Origin: Nautilus pompilius
Taxonomy: Eukaryota; Mollusca; Cephalopoda; Nautilida; Nautilidae
Reading direction: 5' to 3'
DNA length: 64,000 nucleotides
NCBI GenBank assembly: GCA_018389105.1
Contig: JACATO010000310.1
Coordinates: 744,001 to 808,000, forward strand
Positions 12,560-23,600 of this stretch are shown here, piece by piece (positions within the stretch are counted from its first letter, which is position 1; every line of letters starts with the position of its first letter). A program made the translations under genes and the position numbers. The notes below the pieces were generated by a model, which made no database searches, had not been told where the DNA came from, and saw only the letters and a list, made by a program, of their open reading frames with translations.

Positions 12560-14302
12560 TAGTCATGAGAAACCCGCGGCCCGTGACATCCTAATATATG
12601 GCCCAAATCTCTTCAAGAAAGCCACTGCTGAGGCAGACATTTCAGTGCATGCTGGTAATTTGGTCTCCAAAATCCTGGCAAAATGTATGAAGCTCTTTGG
12701 TGATGGCAAGATGGTGATGGTGAAGGAATGCCTTGAAGCTGTGGCTGATGTAGCATTTCCTGAGAAGGCGGCTATTATTTTAAAAAATTAGCCTGTCAAG
12801 ATTTACTGTGGGTAGGAGGGTTGATGACATGTCAAAGAACATTGAAGACATCCTGAAATGCAGAGCATCAAATTTCAAATGGTTTTCCATAGCATTAGAC
12901 GAGCACTGACGCGTCCCATGTTGCTCAACTGGTTGTCTTCATTCGAGGCATTGATGCCGAATTTAACATAACCGAGGAGTTAGTGGGCATGGTGGGAATG
13001 ATGGGTACAACAGCCAGTGCGGATTTGAAAGAAGAGTTGATGATAGTACTGAAGCGGTTTGGACTACCTTTAGAGAGGTTGAGTGGCATTGCAACTGATG
13101 GGGCCCCATCAATCATTGGAAAGAACATTGGCTTGACAACTCTTTTCTCTCAAGAAGCAAGGGCTCTGACTGGTCATGAGTTAATTTTGTGTCACTGTTT
13201 GTTGCATCAAGAGCACTTATGTGCAAAATCTCTGGGGATGTAAAATGTTGCAGTTATTGTGAAGCTTGTGAATTTCATCAGATCAAATGGATTGAATCAC
13301 CACCAATTCAGAGAGTTGCTGAGTGACATGGCAATGGCTAAGCCATGGTCAGATTCTCAAGCGAGTTTATGATTTGAAGGAAGAAATTTAACTCTTCTAA
13401 GATATGAAGTGGAAGCCAGTGAAGGAATTTGGCGATCGTGAATGGATGTGCGATTTTGTGTTTTTGATCGACCTTAGCACCTCAATGAACTGAATCTGAG
13501 TCTCCAAGGAAAGGATCAGCTCATCCATGCCATTTTTGACAAGATCAAGGCGTTTGAATCCAAGTTGTCGCTGTGGGAATCACAACTTCACTCCAATAAC
13601 CTTGTTCATCATTTTGAAACATTGGGAAAAGACAATCCAGATGATTCTGCAAAAAATGCAGAAGAGATTCGGCAACTCTAAGATAAATTTCACTTCCATT
13701 TTCAAGATTTCAGAAGATGCGAGGATACCTTCAACATCTTTTCCATTCCATTTGATGTCAGTACTGAAAGTGCACCTCCAGAGCTTCAAATGAAGCTTCT
13801 TGATCTTCAGTGTAGCACTGAACTAAGAGCAAAATTCCGCGATGTGCTGCTCCTTGACTTCTACAAGCTCTACCTACCAAGGAAGAGTTTTCCTGAATTG
13901 TCAAACCATGCTTTGAAGATGGTAAGCTTGTTTGGCAGCACTTACATCTGTGAGCAATTTTTTTCAAAAATGCAGATGCTGAAAAACAAGCATCGAAATC
14001 TGCTTGCGCATTGCAATGTCTCAGATCGAGCCAGACATGGAAAGACTTGTGAAAGAAAAAGAGTCAAGTGTCGCATTAAGTTGCTTAAAAAGTAGTATAA
14101 ATAAAAATCGTCATACAATATGTATTTTCTTTTATTTTGGCATAAAAATAACTTTTATGTGTCATAAAAGGGGTGGTTATGGAGTATGTTGGTACTCACT
14201 AGGCTTAAAGCCTACAACTCCTTAAGAAAAAATGCATGTGGCCCACCAGAAGCCTATGAAGTTCACTTGCAGCCCGCATCCAGAAAAGGCTGCTCATCAC
14301 TG
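12560..14302 (+). mobile_element. hAT transposon copy with 8-bp target duplication
   Basis: The element is bounded by a perfect 8-bp direct repeat ATGTAACA (12552-12559 and 14303-14310). Its left end starts TAGTCATGAGAAACC and its right end, reverse-complemented, starts CAGTGATGAGCAGCC, imperfect TIRs matching at 11 of 15 positions. At 1743 bp it lacks an N-terminal BED finger region and holds a broken transposase in plus orientation. Confidence 0.85.
12660..14095 (+). pseudogene. hAT transposase remnant (GTF2IRD2/ZBED-like group)
   Basis: Frame 12983-13243 includes ERLSGIATDGAPSIIGKNIG, the hAT catalytic-core block around TDGAPS, followed by GHELILCHCLLHQEHLCAK. Frame 13790-14095 includes SLFGSTYICEQFFSKMQMLK, the C-terminal hAT dimerisation domain. 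Between and before them are frameshifts and stops (for example TAG at about 12789), so no intact protein is made. This group also gave rise to vertebrate GTF2IRD2-type domesticated proteins; nothing here suggests domestication. Confidence 0.8.
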
Positions 14303-14310
14303 ATGTAACA

Positions 14311-15307
14311 TATATAACTTTTGGCCAGACAACCAACTTTAGTTCACATTCAAGTTTTTTTTAATGCAGATTCATAATAATGGACCAGACTGTATAAGAT
14401 TTGAAGGAGCTTTGGAAATTCTTGCCATGTCTCTGAATTGTAATGAAAAATTTCCATCGTTTTTATTTAGTTTTAATATTTTGTTTGCTTCATTTTCAAA
14501 GTTCATTCCCTTTTAACTTCATAATTTCTCTCTGATAAATAATAACTAATGGAGAATATATTATTGTACAATTGCTGTTTTTTATTTTAGTGAAAGTAGT
14601 ATGTATATATTATAAAAAAATAACAATCATTTAAGAAAAATATTTTTGAATAACTTAATTTGAAGATTAATAAACTACAGAGAAATCTTAAATTTTTTTT
14701 TTTTACTTTTTTAGAAACCAATGATTAATACTGAGTCAATTATTGAATTTGACTTCAAGATTAAACTGATAACTGATAATACTAATATGTACTTCTAGCA
14801 GTCATTCAACTTTGGTGTTGAGACATTAAATGATAACTTTCATGCAGTGAATCACAAAGGAAAACTTTGTATTGAAAATTATATTTTATTGTTTTGCTGC
14901 TACATGCATACCAGTGATTTTAAATTTTAACAAATGCGAAAATTCTGATTATTATAATTTTGAATTATGAAATTATCTTTATTCTAATATTATAATGATG
15001 AGTCAATTAACTTCATTTACCAGTAAAAGTTAAATAATTGACATTTTAAAATTATGATTACATAAACCTTGAAACAGTTAGTATGCATTTCTTACAGAGT
15101 ATTTTCTGGATTCTCTTTTTCTACAGAAAAATTTTAAGTTTGTCATCTTTCTCCTTAGTGTTCATTACGCTTTTTAAAAATGTGTTTTTCTTGATCTGCT
15201 GATTCAGCAAACATCATTTCAATGATGCTGCATTGCTTGGTAAGGTGAGCCTTAGTCCTGCTTTTCTTCCTCAGTTAATATCAGCTGGTACCTTGGATCA
15301 AGAAAGA
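14311..15307. other. AT-rich spacer
   Basis: Very AT-rich with T-runs and no open frames worth annotating on either strand. Confidence 0.4.
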
Positions 15308-15452
15308 TTGTATTCATATAGCCCGACAAGTGGAACCATGCCTCATCTGTAAAGAAGGTATAGTCTAAAACTTGTTCCCCCTTTTCTTTTCGCTTCTGTA
15401 AAATTTTGGAACTGTTAGCAGAAGTTCATCCACTTTTCTGTATCTCAATGTA
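15308..15452 (-). mobile_element. Mariner fragment, second copy
   Basis: This segment repeats about 4001-4090 of the mariner at 3331-4660 with few differences, including the codons for FFTDEAWFHLSGY on the minus strand. It extends with about 55 bp absent from the longer copy (around 15399-15440). No TIRs are present, so it is a truncated relic. Confidence 0.75.
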
Positions 15453-17077
15453 CAAAATCATTATAATAATGCATGACTAGGAATATTAACATAGTGTAAA
15501 TAGATTTGTCTTTTGAAATAATTTTATTCTGATCAATAAGCACTATATAACCTTAAAAATAATCGTAGTTACTTCAAACAACTTGAATTTTTAAACCATT
15601 AAAGAGCATTAAAATCTCAGCTTGATTTATAAATCGTGCTGTCAGGTGAGTATTGGTTGTCATGCAAAAACAAAAAAGATACGATCAATTTCCTTCCATG
15701 GAATTCTCAAACCATCACTTCAGATGGTATTTTGTTGATTTCAACGAATTACATTTAGAATGATGATTATTTCATTGTAAATAAAAACACTGAATAATAC
15801 AAAAACTATAAGTTAAATATTTCATTAAAAAGATATAAAGTTGTTGCATTATGCAACAGAACCTCATTAAGTAAACAGTCATTTCTAGAATCACTTCTGG
15901 AATGAATTAAGCAGGTACATCCATTTTCCAAGAAGATACTCGTCATCACTTTCAAATACATAACTTCTCAGCTTGGTCATAAACACAAGAGCTGATCTAC
16001 CTGCAATAAGAACAACAAAACAGCAAGAAATTGCATTAATACAAGTAATTATTTTTTGGAATAAATAAATTTTCAATGGAGAACAATTCTTACGAGTAAT
16101 CATTTCTTCTAAAAAAATTGTCTTCAGTTTACAATGATAATTCATTACAATTATTTTAATTCACACTCTTGTTATCTTACAAAAAACACATTAGAACAAT
16201 GAAAACTTATTGCTTACCTTTCACTTCATAAAGATGAGAGAAGCTGCAGATAGCTAAATATCATGATCAGCTTTGGCTGCCTTACTCAAGTAGAACTTTT
16301 TCGATTAAATAAAGCCTACCAGTAATGGAATGGCACTGATAAACTGCACTATAAAGTTTTTCAATGATGTTGAAGTCGACTAATTTGGAAGAACTTCAGA
16401 ACAAATGAAAACTACTCACTGGTGTCTAGTTGGCTCAGTGACATTTTTCACTATTTCTTGTGCAAAGGCCTGTCTGGGTACAATGAAAAAAAAACTGAAG
16501 CTCTCAGGTAATGTGACAGACTTTCAGAATGTGTAGAACTTACATTAGGATTCAGAATTATTAATCATTGGAACTCGTGACTTGTATGCTGTCTCCAGTT
16601 GGTCTGAAATCTGTTGTATATTTACTACCAGCCATAACTTACCCTGACATTGTGAACTATTTACTACTCATTTGAAGTCCATATACAGACGATACAAGAA
16701 TTTAAAAGTTGCAGTGGTTTGGATGCTTACAATTAGCTTGTGATGGGGGAAAGAATGTCTAGCAATTATCTATAATGAAAGCTGAACAAGTTATCAAGAA
16801 TTTCTGACCCTGTGAGTGAATTTTTAATGCCAATACACATTTATTTGTAGAACTATTATCCAAACATATTTGTTGTTATTTAATTAAGATTGGAGTGCAT
16901 TCTTAATTTTCTTCTTTCTCGCACGAAGACCTTCTGTCCATTTGAAGTTCACACCATGTAAAAAAAGACAGAAGTGTTCTTGAAACCACTTAGCAAATGA
17001 TCAGCCAATACTCCCTCTCCGCTGGCCAGATTCTCCTTTTGGAAGCAGTCGTTAATTTAGCCAACATGCAGGTAATC
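15450..17077. repeat. Segmental duplication, copy 1 (PH-gene 3' end)
   Basis: Reverse-complemented, this segment matches 46908-48570. The part from about 15715 to 17077 is nearly identical (a few differences per 100 bp); the outer part down to 15450 is alignable but more diverged. It includes the last coding exon of the PH-domain gene and about 1 kb of its upstream intron. The two copies are in opposite orientation on either side of the PKS gene. The right edge of homology (17077) corresponds exactly to the edge of the hAT palindrome in the other copy. Confidence 0.85.
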
Positions 17078-18243
17078 TGTACTGCTGCAAGTATTTCTCT
17101 CGATCCTTTCTATTTGAACATCCATAGACTAAAATACCCAATAACCAATAAGTTCCAAATTGAGCATCAGAAAAGATATTCGTTTAAATTCATGCAGTTA
17201 ACCATAGCAGAGAGAACGCATTTAAAACAGCCGACTTACTGTGTTTCCAGGGAGACACTGACATCACTGCCCTATACTGAATCCACTACCCACTTAATCA
17301 GATTAAGATATTATAACAATTATCTTTTACTTTTTAGTTTTACCTCTGACTTTCTTTCCTAATACTAAAATAACAGCTAGGACTGGAACATGACAAACGA
17401 CTGGGAACAGGAATAAACTCAACAATTATTGCCTTTGTTCGTTATTTTCCTCTTCAAATGGCTGATGGTAGAGTTTACAATGAATTTTCCTAAAACCAAC
17501 AAGAAATAAAAATTCTATTTTAGTGCACAGAGGCAACTAATTGTATTTAATAAAAGGTTCATTATGAGGAATGAGAACAGGACGAGGTGAACATCTACCA
17601 GTCAAAATGGAATCTGATAGTCTAAAAGTTTAGAATAACGAACTGCCGGCTGTTCAATAATAAAACGAATAAGACTGATATAAAAGTAACAAATTGGAGG
17701 ATTTGACGGCAAATTAGAAAAATCCCCATAGAAGTTACTTTTAGAACAAAACAAAAAACTCCAGGGCATATTGGCTTCCGGGAGAACAGAGAAGAATTTA
17801 AATCAAGATGATGGGAAATTACAGATGTATTTATCATTTTGTTTAAAATAAAACAATCGTTTTACCTGGTGGCCAGTTACCCGTCTATAGGGTTAACAAA
17901 GCGTAAACTGGTGGCAGCAGCTTCATTGTAACTAAGGGATGATGGTGTGCGGTATTTTACATTTGGTTCATTAGAAAGTAATACCATGGGAACATTTGTG
18001 TGTGTGTGTGTGTGAGGGGGGGGAGTCTGTTTCAGTTGAGAGTTGGCAGCACTGTGGAGCAGGATATTTACTTACTGTTAAAGTCAGTGACCCCAAAAGT
18101 TCTGACAGATTTCAGTGGTAGATATTTAACAAACTCATCTGGCTTCGGACCCCAGGCGATGGCCAGGTCACCATTTTCGAACAATTGCAGGGCCACGTAT
18201 CGCTGGTGTTTCCAGCCCTTTCTCGTCCTTTTCTCAAAATAGC
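15891..18243 (-). CDS. PH-domain protein, last two exons
   Basis: Exon 18243-18076 (168 nt) has a TATTTTAG acceptor and a GTAAGT donor. Exon 16000-15891 (110 nt) has a TTATTGCAG acceptor and ends in TGA. The junction completes an AGT codon, so the phases agree. Joined, they give about 91 residues that look like one pleckstrin-homology domain. The first exon carries KGWKHQRYVALQLFENGDLA (strands 1-3 with the W-K-x-x-RY-x-x-L pattern). The second carries ALVFMTKLRSYVFESDDEYL then LGKWMYLL (late strands and C-terminal helix with its invariant Trp). PH domains bind phosphoinositides or proteins at membranes; the ligand cannot be read here. The upstream exon, which must end in phase 1, was not found. 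It lies on the same strand as the PKS and downstream of it; I treat it as a separate gene, though a shared transcript is not excluded. Confidence 0.65.
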
Positions 18244-18557
18244 CTAAAATATAAATGATGCACTTTAGGATAATAATAATAATAACAGTTGTTTACATCG
18301 ATTTCAAATTGAAAACTTCAAATCAGTTTATTCCATAACTATGTAAAGAGTAACTGTAGTTTCTATCATTTGCATGGACACCTGAGTTAATAATGTGCAT
18401 CATTATCATCATCATCTTCGTCTTATCGTTATTACTATTTCTATAATAATAATAATGTCATTCAATTAAGATGTTTAAATGAAATCCCAACAGATGCCAA
18501 TACAACTGGATTCCACTTGAACGTCTTCATCGTTAAACAGCTTGATTACGTTTACAG

Positions 18558-19131
18558 ACTAAGGATTTGTATAAATCCTGTAGATCTGAAACCACAAAAG
18601 GCCAAGCAGATGCATATGCATCGTTTTCTCCAAGAATTAAAGAAGGCGAGAGATTGAATTTCTGGAAAGGTGAGGCCTAACAGGTGAAACTGTAAGAACA
18701 AGGTGAGTCGCAAAGCATCAACATAAAAACTTTTAAAACAATTGTATTAAACTCAGTCCATAGATAAAATGCTACAGCTGCATCCTTCTGGGTTCCTTGT
18801 TGTATTCTCGAAGGCACTGCGATCATCTCTCGTGCTCTTTCAGTACACGATTCTATTTAACGAAGAAAAAGAACAGTCAAATGTATGTGTGGTGACCAGA
18901 GACAGCAAGAGAGCACAAAGATCAGGTTGGCACACTACCGATGATAAAAATGATTGAAATCCAACTGTTATTATTTATTTATCAGATGACTTTTCCACTC
19001 AGGTTCAAATCCTTTATTCTGTCCTGATCACAGCCCCATTGTTGCTGGTGGCTACCTCCAGTCAACTGTCCGCATTTATAAAATGGGTATCACTGAAGGA
19101 TACGTAGAAATTGAGTCGCTGCTGTTGAAAG
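18558..19131 (+). CDS. Two candidate exons of an unidentified gene
   Basis: Exon A (18558-18669) follows a TTTACAG acceptor, is open for 37 codons plus one base and ends at G/GTGAGG. Exon B (19003-19131) follows TTTTCCACTCAG, completes the split codon, is open for 42 codons and ends at G/GTAAGA, again leaving one base. The joined frame runs NFWKGSNPLFCPDHSPIVAG and continues GYLQSTVRIYKMGITEGY. The second exon vaguely resembles a beta-propeller blade, but I cannot identify the family. No upstream or downstream exon was found. The start of exon B (AGGTTCAAATCC) also resembles a pol III B box, so a SINE-derived explanation is possible. Confidence 0.33.
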
Positions 19132-20615
19132 GTAAGACTTAAGTATGTGTACTTTTTCAGTTGGCATTCTAAGCTCTTGAAGTTTGAGAAATAATCAGAA
19201 GTTAGGAGGAGGAAACCAAGACTAGAATAGTCAAATGAATAGTTAATTATATCCAAGTTGCACATGGTGTAGAACTTTGGTTTTGCTGATATGAAAGGTA
19301 TATCCTTCACATCTACAAGTTGTGATGACAACTTCATCTGGTGCCATAACACAAACCAACTAATTATTAACGTAAAATTATTTATTGATTAAAATCTCAG
19401 CAAAGGATAGGAATAACTACTAAGGCATTCTCATATTATCAAGAACCAGAATAACAAGTGTGAACTGCATTGTGGAAGATTTTTAAAAAAAAACTGCAAA
19501 TTTATAAAATCCACAATTAGAACAAGTGATTGTTTTGCTAGGCTAAATAGTAGAAAGTAATTATTCATTCTTTGCCTTCTTGGATTTTTTGAAATAGCAT
19601 CAAGAGTCACTGTGAAATTACAAAGGTGACGACATTAGCTCGAAAGTTTCAATTAACGAAACTTTAGAACATACTGTGGCAGAGACTTTGTAAAATGAGA
19701 GCTGAGTGTTTGAAATTTCACTTTTTGTGTTTTTCTTGAAAAAGTTTCAGAAATTGTTGTAGAGCGTAGAATGATATTTAGATATAAATGAAGTATGGGA
19801 TGATTAGTATTTTATATAGGCTTAAATGTTTAGATTGTTTCCTATAATCTTTGCTTGAACTTTACATAGGAATATTTTATAATCATTTAAGAAAACTTTC
19901 TTAATATTCTTGAATAAAATAGTTTCTGCTTTATTTAGTGATATCAAGTAATTGTTATTAGGTTTCATACATTTTGTGTGTCAGTGACCACGTTCTTAAC
20001 TTTTTTATGTCTCTTCAGCTGAAAGCAAAAGCACAAATTATCGATTATCAATTTTTGCTCTTCATGTCTATATCTTAATGACTGATTAAGGCTTTCCCAA
20101 ATTGATCTAAATCATTATTTCTCTTCAAATATATATCTATAAATAACTAGTAGTAGTTCTAGATTATTATATTTATTTTTTCACGTAACTAGACAGTAAT
20201 GTACAGACCTTAACTGCTATCTTTATGCTAACAAAGAATCAATTAAAAAAAGAAAATATGAAGTAAAATGAGAGATTTCCAAAGATCGGAACAGTGTTCT
20301 AGTCTATAAAGCTTATTATTTTAATCTACAGAAATAACTGAAACTTTAGCTTTAAATGTATTTTAACAGAATGCATTGAAACCTCATCACTTAACAAATA
20401 TGTAATGACTCTCTTAAAAAAATGTTTTCTCATTTTTACCGATTTCTTTCTTAAAGTTATAATAGTCATGCAGTTTTCTTTACATTAATTTTCATTTCGC
20501 GGACTCTTGGGATTGAATAAATATTTCGCTGTTTGTTAAAATTGAGTAGGTAAAAAATTTAACTAAGACGACCTAAAGATTGTGTAAAATATTCAAATTT
20601 TCAATTTGATGAATT

Positions 20616-20617
<2 letters not shown>

Positions 20618-20649
<32 letters not shown>

Positions 20650-20652
20650 ATA
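20618..20652. repeat. TA microsatellite
   Basis: A (TA)n run of about 35 bp, slightly interrupted, just beyond the last in-frame stop after the long PKS exon. Confidence 0.9.
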
Positions 20653-20673
20653 GGCCACTGAAATATGCTACTT

Positions 20674-23600
20674 TTAAATATTAATAAAAGAGATAAACCT
20701 TACCCTCGCATAAGTATAGAGGCTTGTCTGGGTTTTATGATCACATGAAGTGTTATCCACATGGTAACTTCCTGATTCGTTGGCTGTGTTTTGAATATTC
20801 GTTGACATTATTTCTGAATGCATATTCTCCTCATTTTTATCAATCTGAAAGGGATTTCCTTCTCTATCTTTTACCTCTGATAATACAGCGGATAAAGTTG
20901 ATGTGATATCATTACCTACAATATCTATAAGATTGAGGAAAGACTCGAAAATGTGCTTCCCAAAACTATCATTGATAAGGTTGCTGTTGTAAATGAATTC
21001 TAAATTCATGTTATTTTTCTTGTCTCCAGTTTGTATTGAAAGTACTGTTTCAGAAACAGTTTCAACAAATTTGTGTTCTTTAAAATCAACTCCAAATCCT
21101 AATTCTAACAGTTTCATTTTGGTATTTTTTAATAGGCCCAAATTATCTTGAATTATCTTGTGTCTGCTATAATGGGAAGTCATGTTTACGTTTTTACCCA
21201 GTTCTTCTATTAAACTACTTGGATACAGACTGTGATTAATGCAATCTCTTTGTCTTTTAGAGTTTATCCTGAAAAATGATTTAATTGTCTGCTCTAAATC
21301 TGTAAAGTAAGTAATCAGTGGTATGATATTCACACAGCGCCAAGCAGAGTTTCTTAAGCGTGGAACGTGCATTCGTAGATCAACAGGTGAGGTAATCATT
21401 ACGATTTCATTTCCTGTAAACCAGTGTATTAATAACTGGTAAAGTAAAGTAATTATTTGGAAAGATGTCACACCTGCTTCCAAGCTGATTTTATTAATGC
21501 CTTGGCATATACCAGGAGGTAATATCTGCACTAACGTCTTGAATGGACTTGGAACTATCACATTTAGATCATTTACAAATGAAGATACTGGAAGATTTTC
21601 TGGAATTTGTAGCTCCCAGAATTCCTGAAGTCTGTCTAGTTGGTCTGATATTAACGTTTCTGTTTCTGTAGCAGAATTCAAAAGTGTATCGCCATGAGGA
21701 GTCAAAGGTGCATCATTCTTTTTAAAAAGATGAATTCCAGCCTTGGCAATATCAATTACCATCGCTTCAAATGTCTTTATATCAAAGCAAATGTTGTGTA
21801 AAATGATACGCAAAAATGGTACGTCTAATTGTTTTGTAAAAATTGAACGAATTGGAGGGTCTGTTGATAAACAGAATGGTTTTCTAGTTTCTTGATCAAG
21901 TGAGTGTAATATTTCATCTTTGGATCCTTCCAGGACTATGAAGTTTACTGGTGAATTTTCAGGTAAAATCATTTTGTGAATGTTTTCTTTTGAGGCTTTT
22001 TCTCCTGAAGATATATACAAAACTCTTAAATTTTTGTACATGTTCACTGTCAGCTGCATGATTTCTTCCCAAACTTGCGTATTTGCAATTTCTTTTTGAA
22101 TTTCGAAATGAAAGTAACCATTTAAAGAAAGATTATCTGGGTGTTTCTCATATTCTCTATAAACAAAATATTCCATATGTGAAATAGAATTTAAATCATC
22201 GTCCTTGCAGTATTGTTTTTCCATACATTGAAATCTCTTGCTTAATTCTTCATAATCAATTTTATTTTCTATATGGTCTAGCAATGTTTGCAAAGTGGCA
22301 TTTCCAGAAAGAAGGGCAATTACTGGTACAGCACACAGAGTATCTGTTTGTATTTGTGTAACCAGTGTGATGGCCAGCATAGAATCCATTCCTAATTCGA
22401 GAAGATCAAGGTCCAAATTCAGTGAATTCTCTTCAACAACCACAACTTGTGAAATCAGATGGAACAGATATTCAGTCAAGGCTTCCCTTCTGTCTTCAGG
22501 AGACATTTTTAAAAGCAGTTCAATGTTTAGTGAACAAGATAAAGTGCCTGAATTTGGGTTAAAATCAATTTCATTCGTACTCACAAGTTCTGAAATTATT
22601 GTGCTATATCGATGTCGTATTTGAGAGTAGGATGCTGAGTTTGCTATATGGTTTGAAATCACTGACCATTCAAACTTGCTGTATATAGTCTGAGGATCAT
22701 TGCACAAGAGTGCATCAAGGAAGCATTTCTCAATTTGTTCTTTCTTTAAAAAGTAGATGCCTTGAGATTTCAAATTATCAATAACTTTTTCATCTTCTAC
22801 TGCCATTCCTATCTCAAGCGCTCCCCAGTTTATTGACTGTCCAGGAAGTCCGAGCTGACGGCGATAATGTGCAAGTCCATCCATAAAAGAATTCCCTGCT
22901 CCGTAACTTGTTTGGCCGATGTTTCCTATGATAGAAGTTATAGATGAATGCATTACGAAGTAGTCCAGGCAATACTTCAAGGAGACAAGATGAAAATTCC
23001 AAGCACCTTGAATCTTTGGTGCGGTCACTTTGCTGAACTTTTGTTTGTCTATTAAAAACAAAAATCCATCTTCTAGTATGGCAGCACCAAAAAAAATTCC
23101 CTTTACTGGCATATCTTTATAAGTATGTTCAATTAGATCCAGGGCAGATATTAATGCATTTAAATCAGTAACATCAGCTTGCACGTGTAATAGTCTGGTG
23201 TTAAACTCAGCTTCGAGTTTCTCCATTTCGGCGACATTTTCTTCTGTGGCTGTTCTTCTAGACAGGGTAGCGATACAACCTGCTCCCCTTGATGAAAGTA
23301 CACTGACAATAGACCAACCTAAACCTGTTAGACCACCAACAACTATATAAACAGCATTTTGCCGAAATAGCTGAGTTTTGCTACATTTAACTGGAATAGT
23401 TTTCTTCAATTCAGTATCTTCAAAACTGAAATCTTGAAACATGATAACTATGGGGCCCTGACAAGATATTTCATTAGATTCATATGATAATGAAACTTCT
23501 TTCTGAAATCTGGGATTTTCACATGGTGGTTGCAATTTTATGATAGTTTCTCTTTTCTTTTTAATGTAAGTTAAATATATGTTGGTATGTTTATGAATCC

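Noticed and set aside
19062..19352. Minus-strand 96-codon frame
   Set aside because: Mostly antisense to the better-supported plus exon at 19003-19131 and without motif or splice support.
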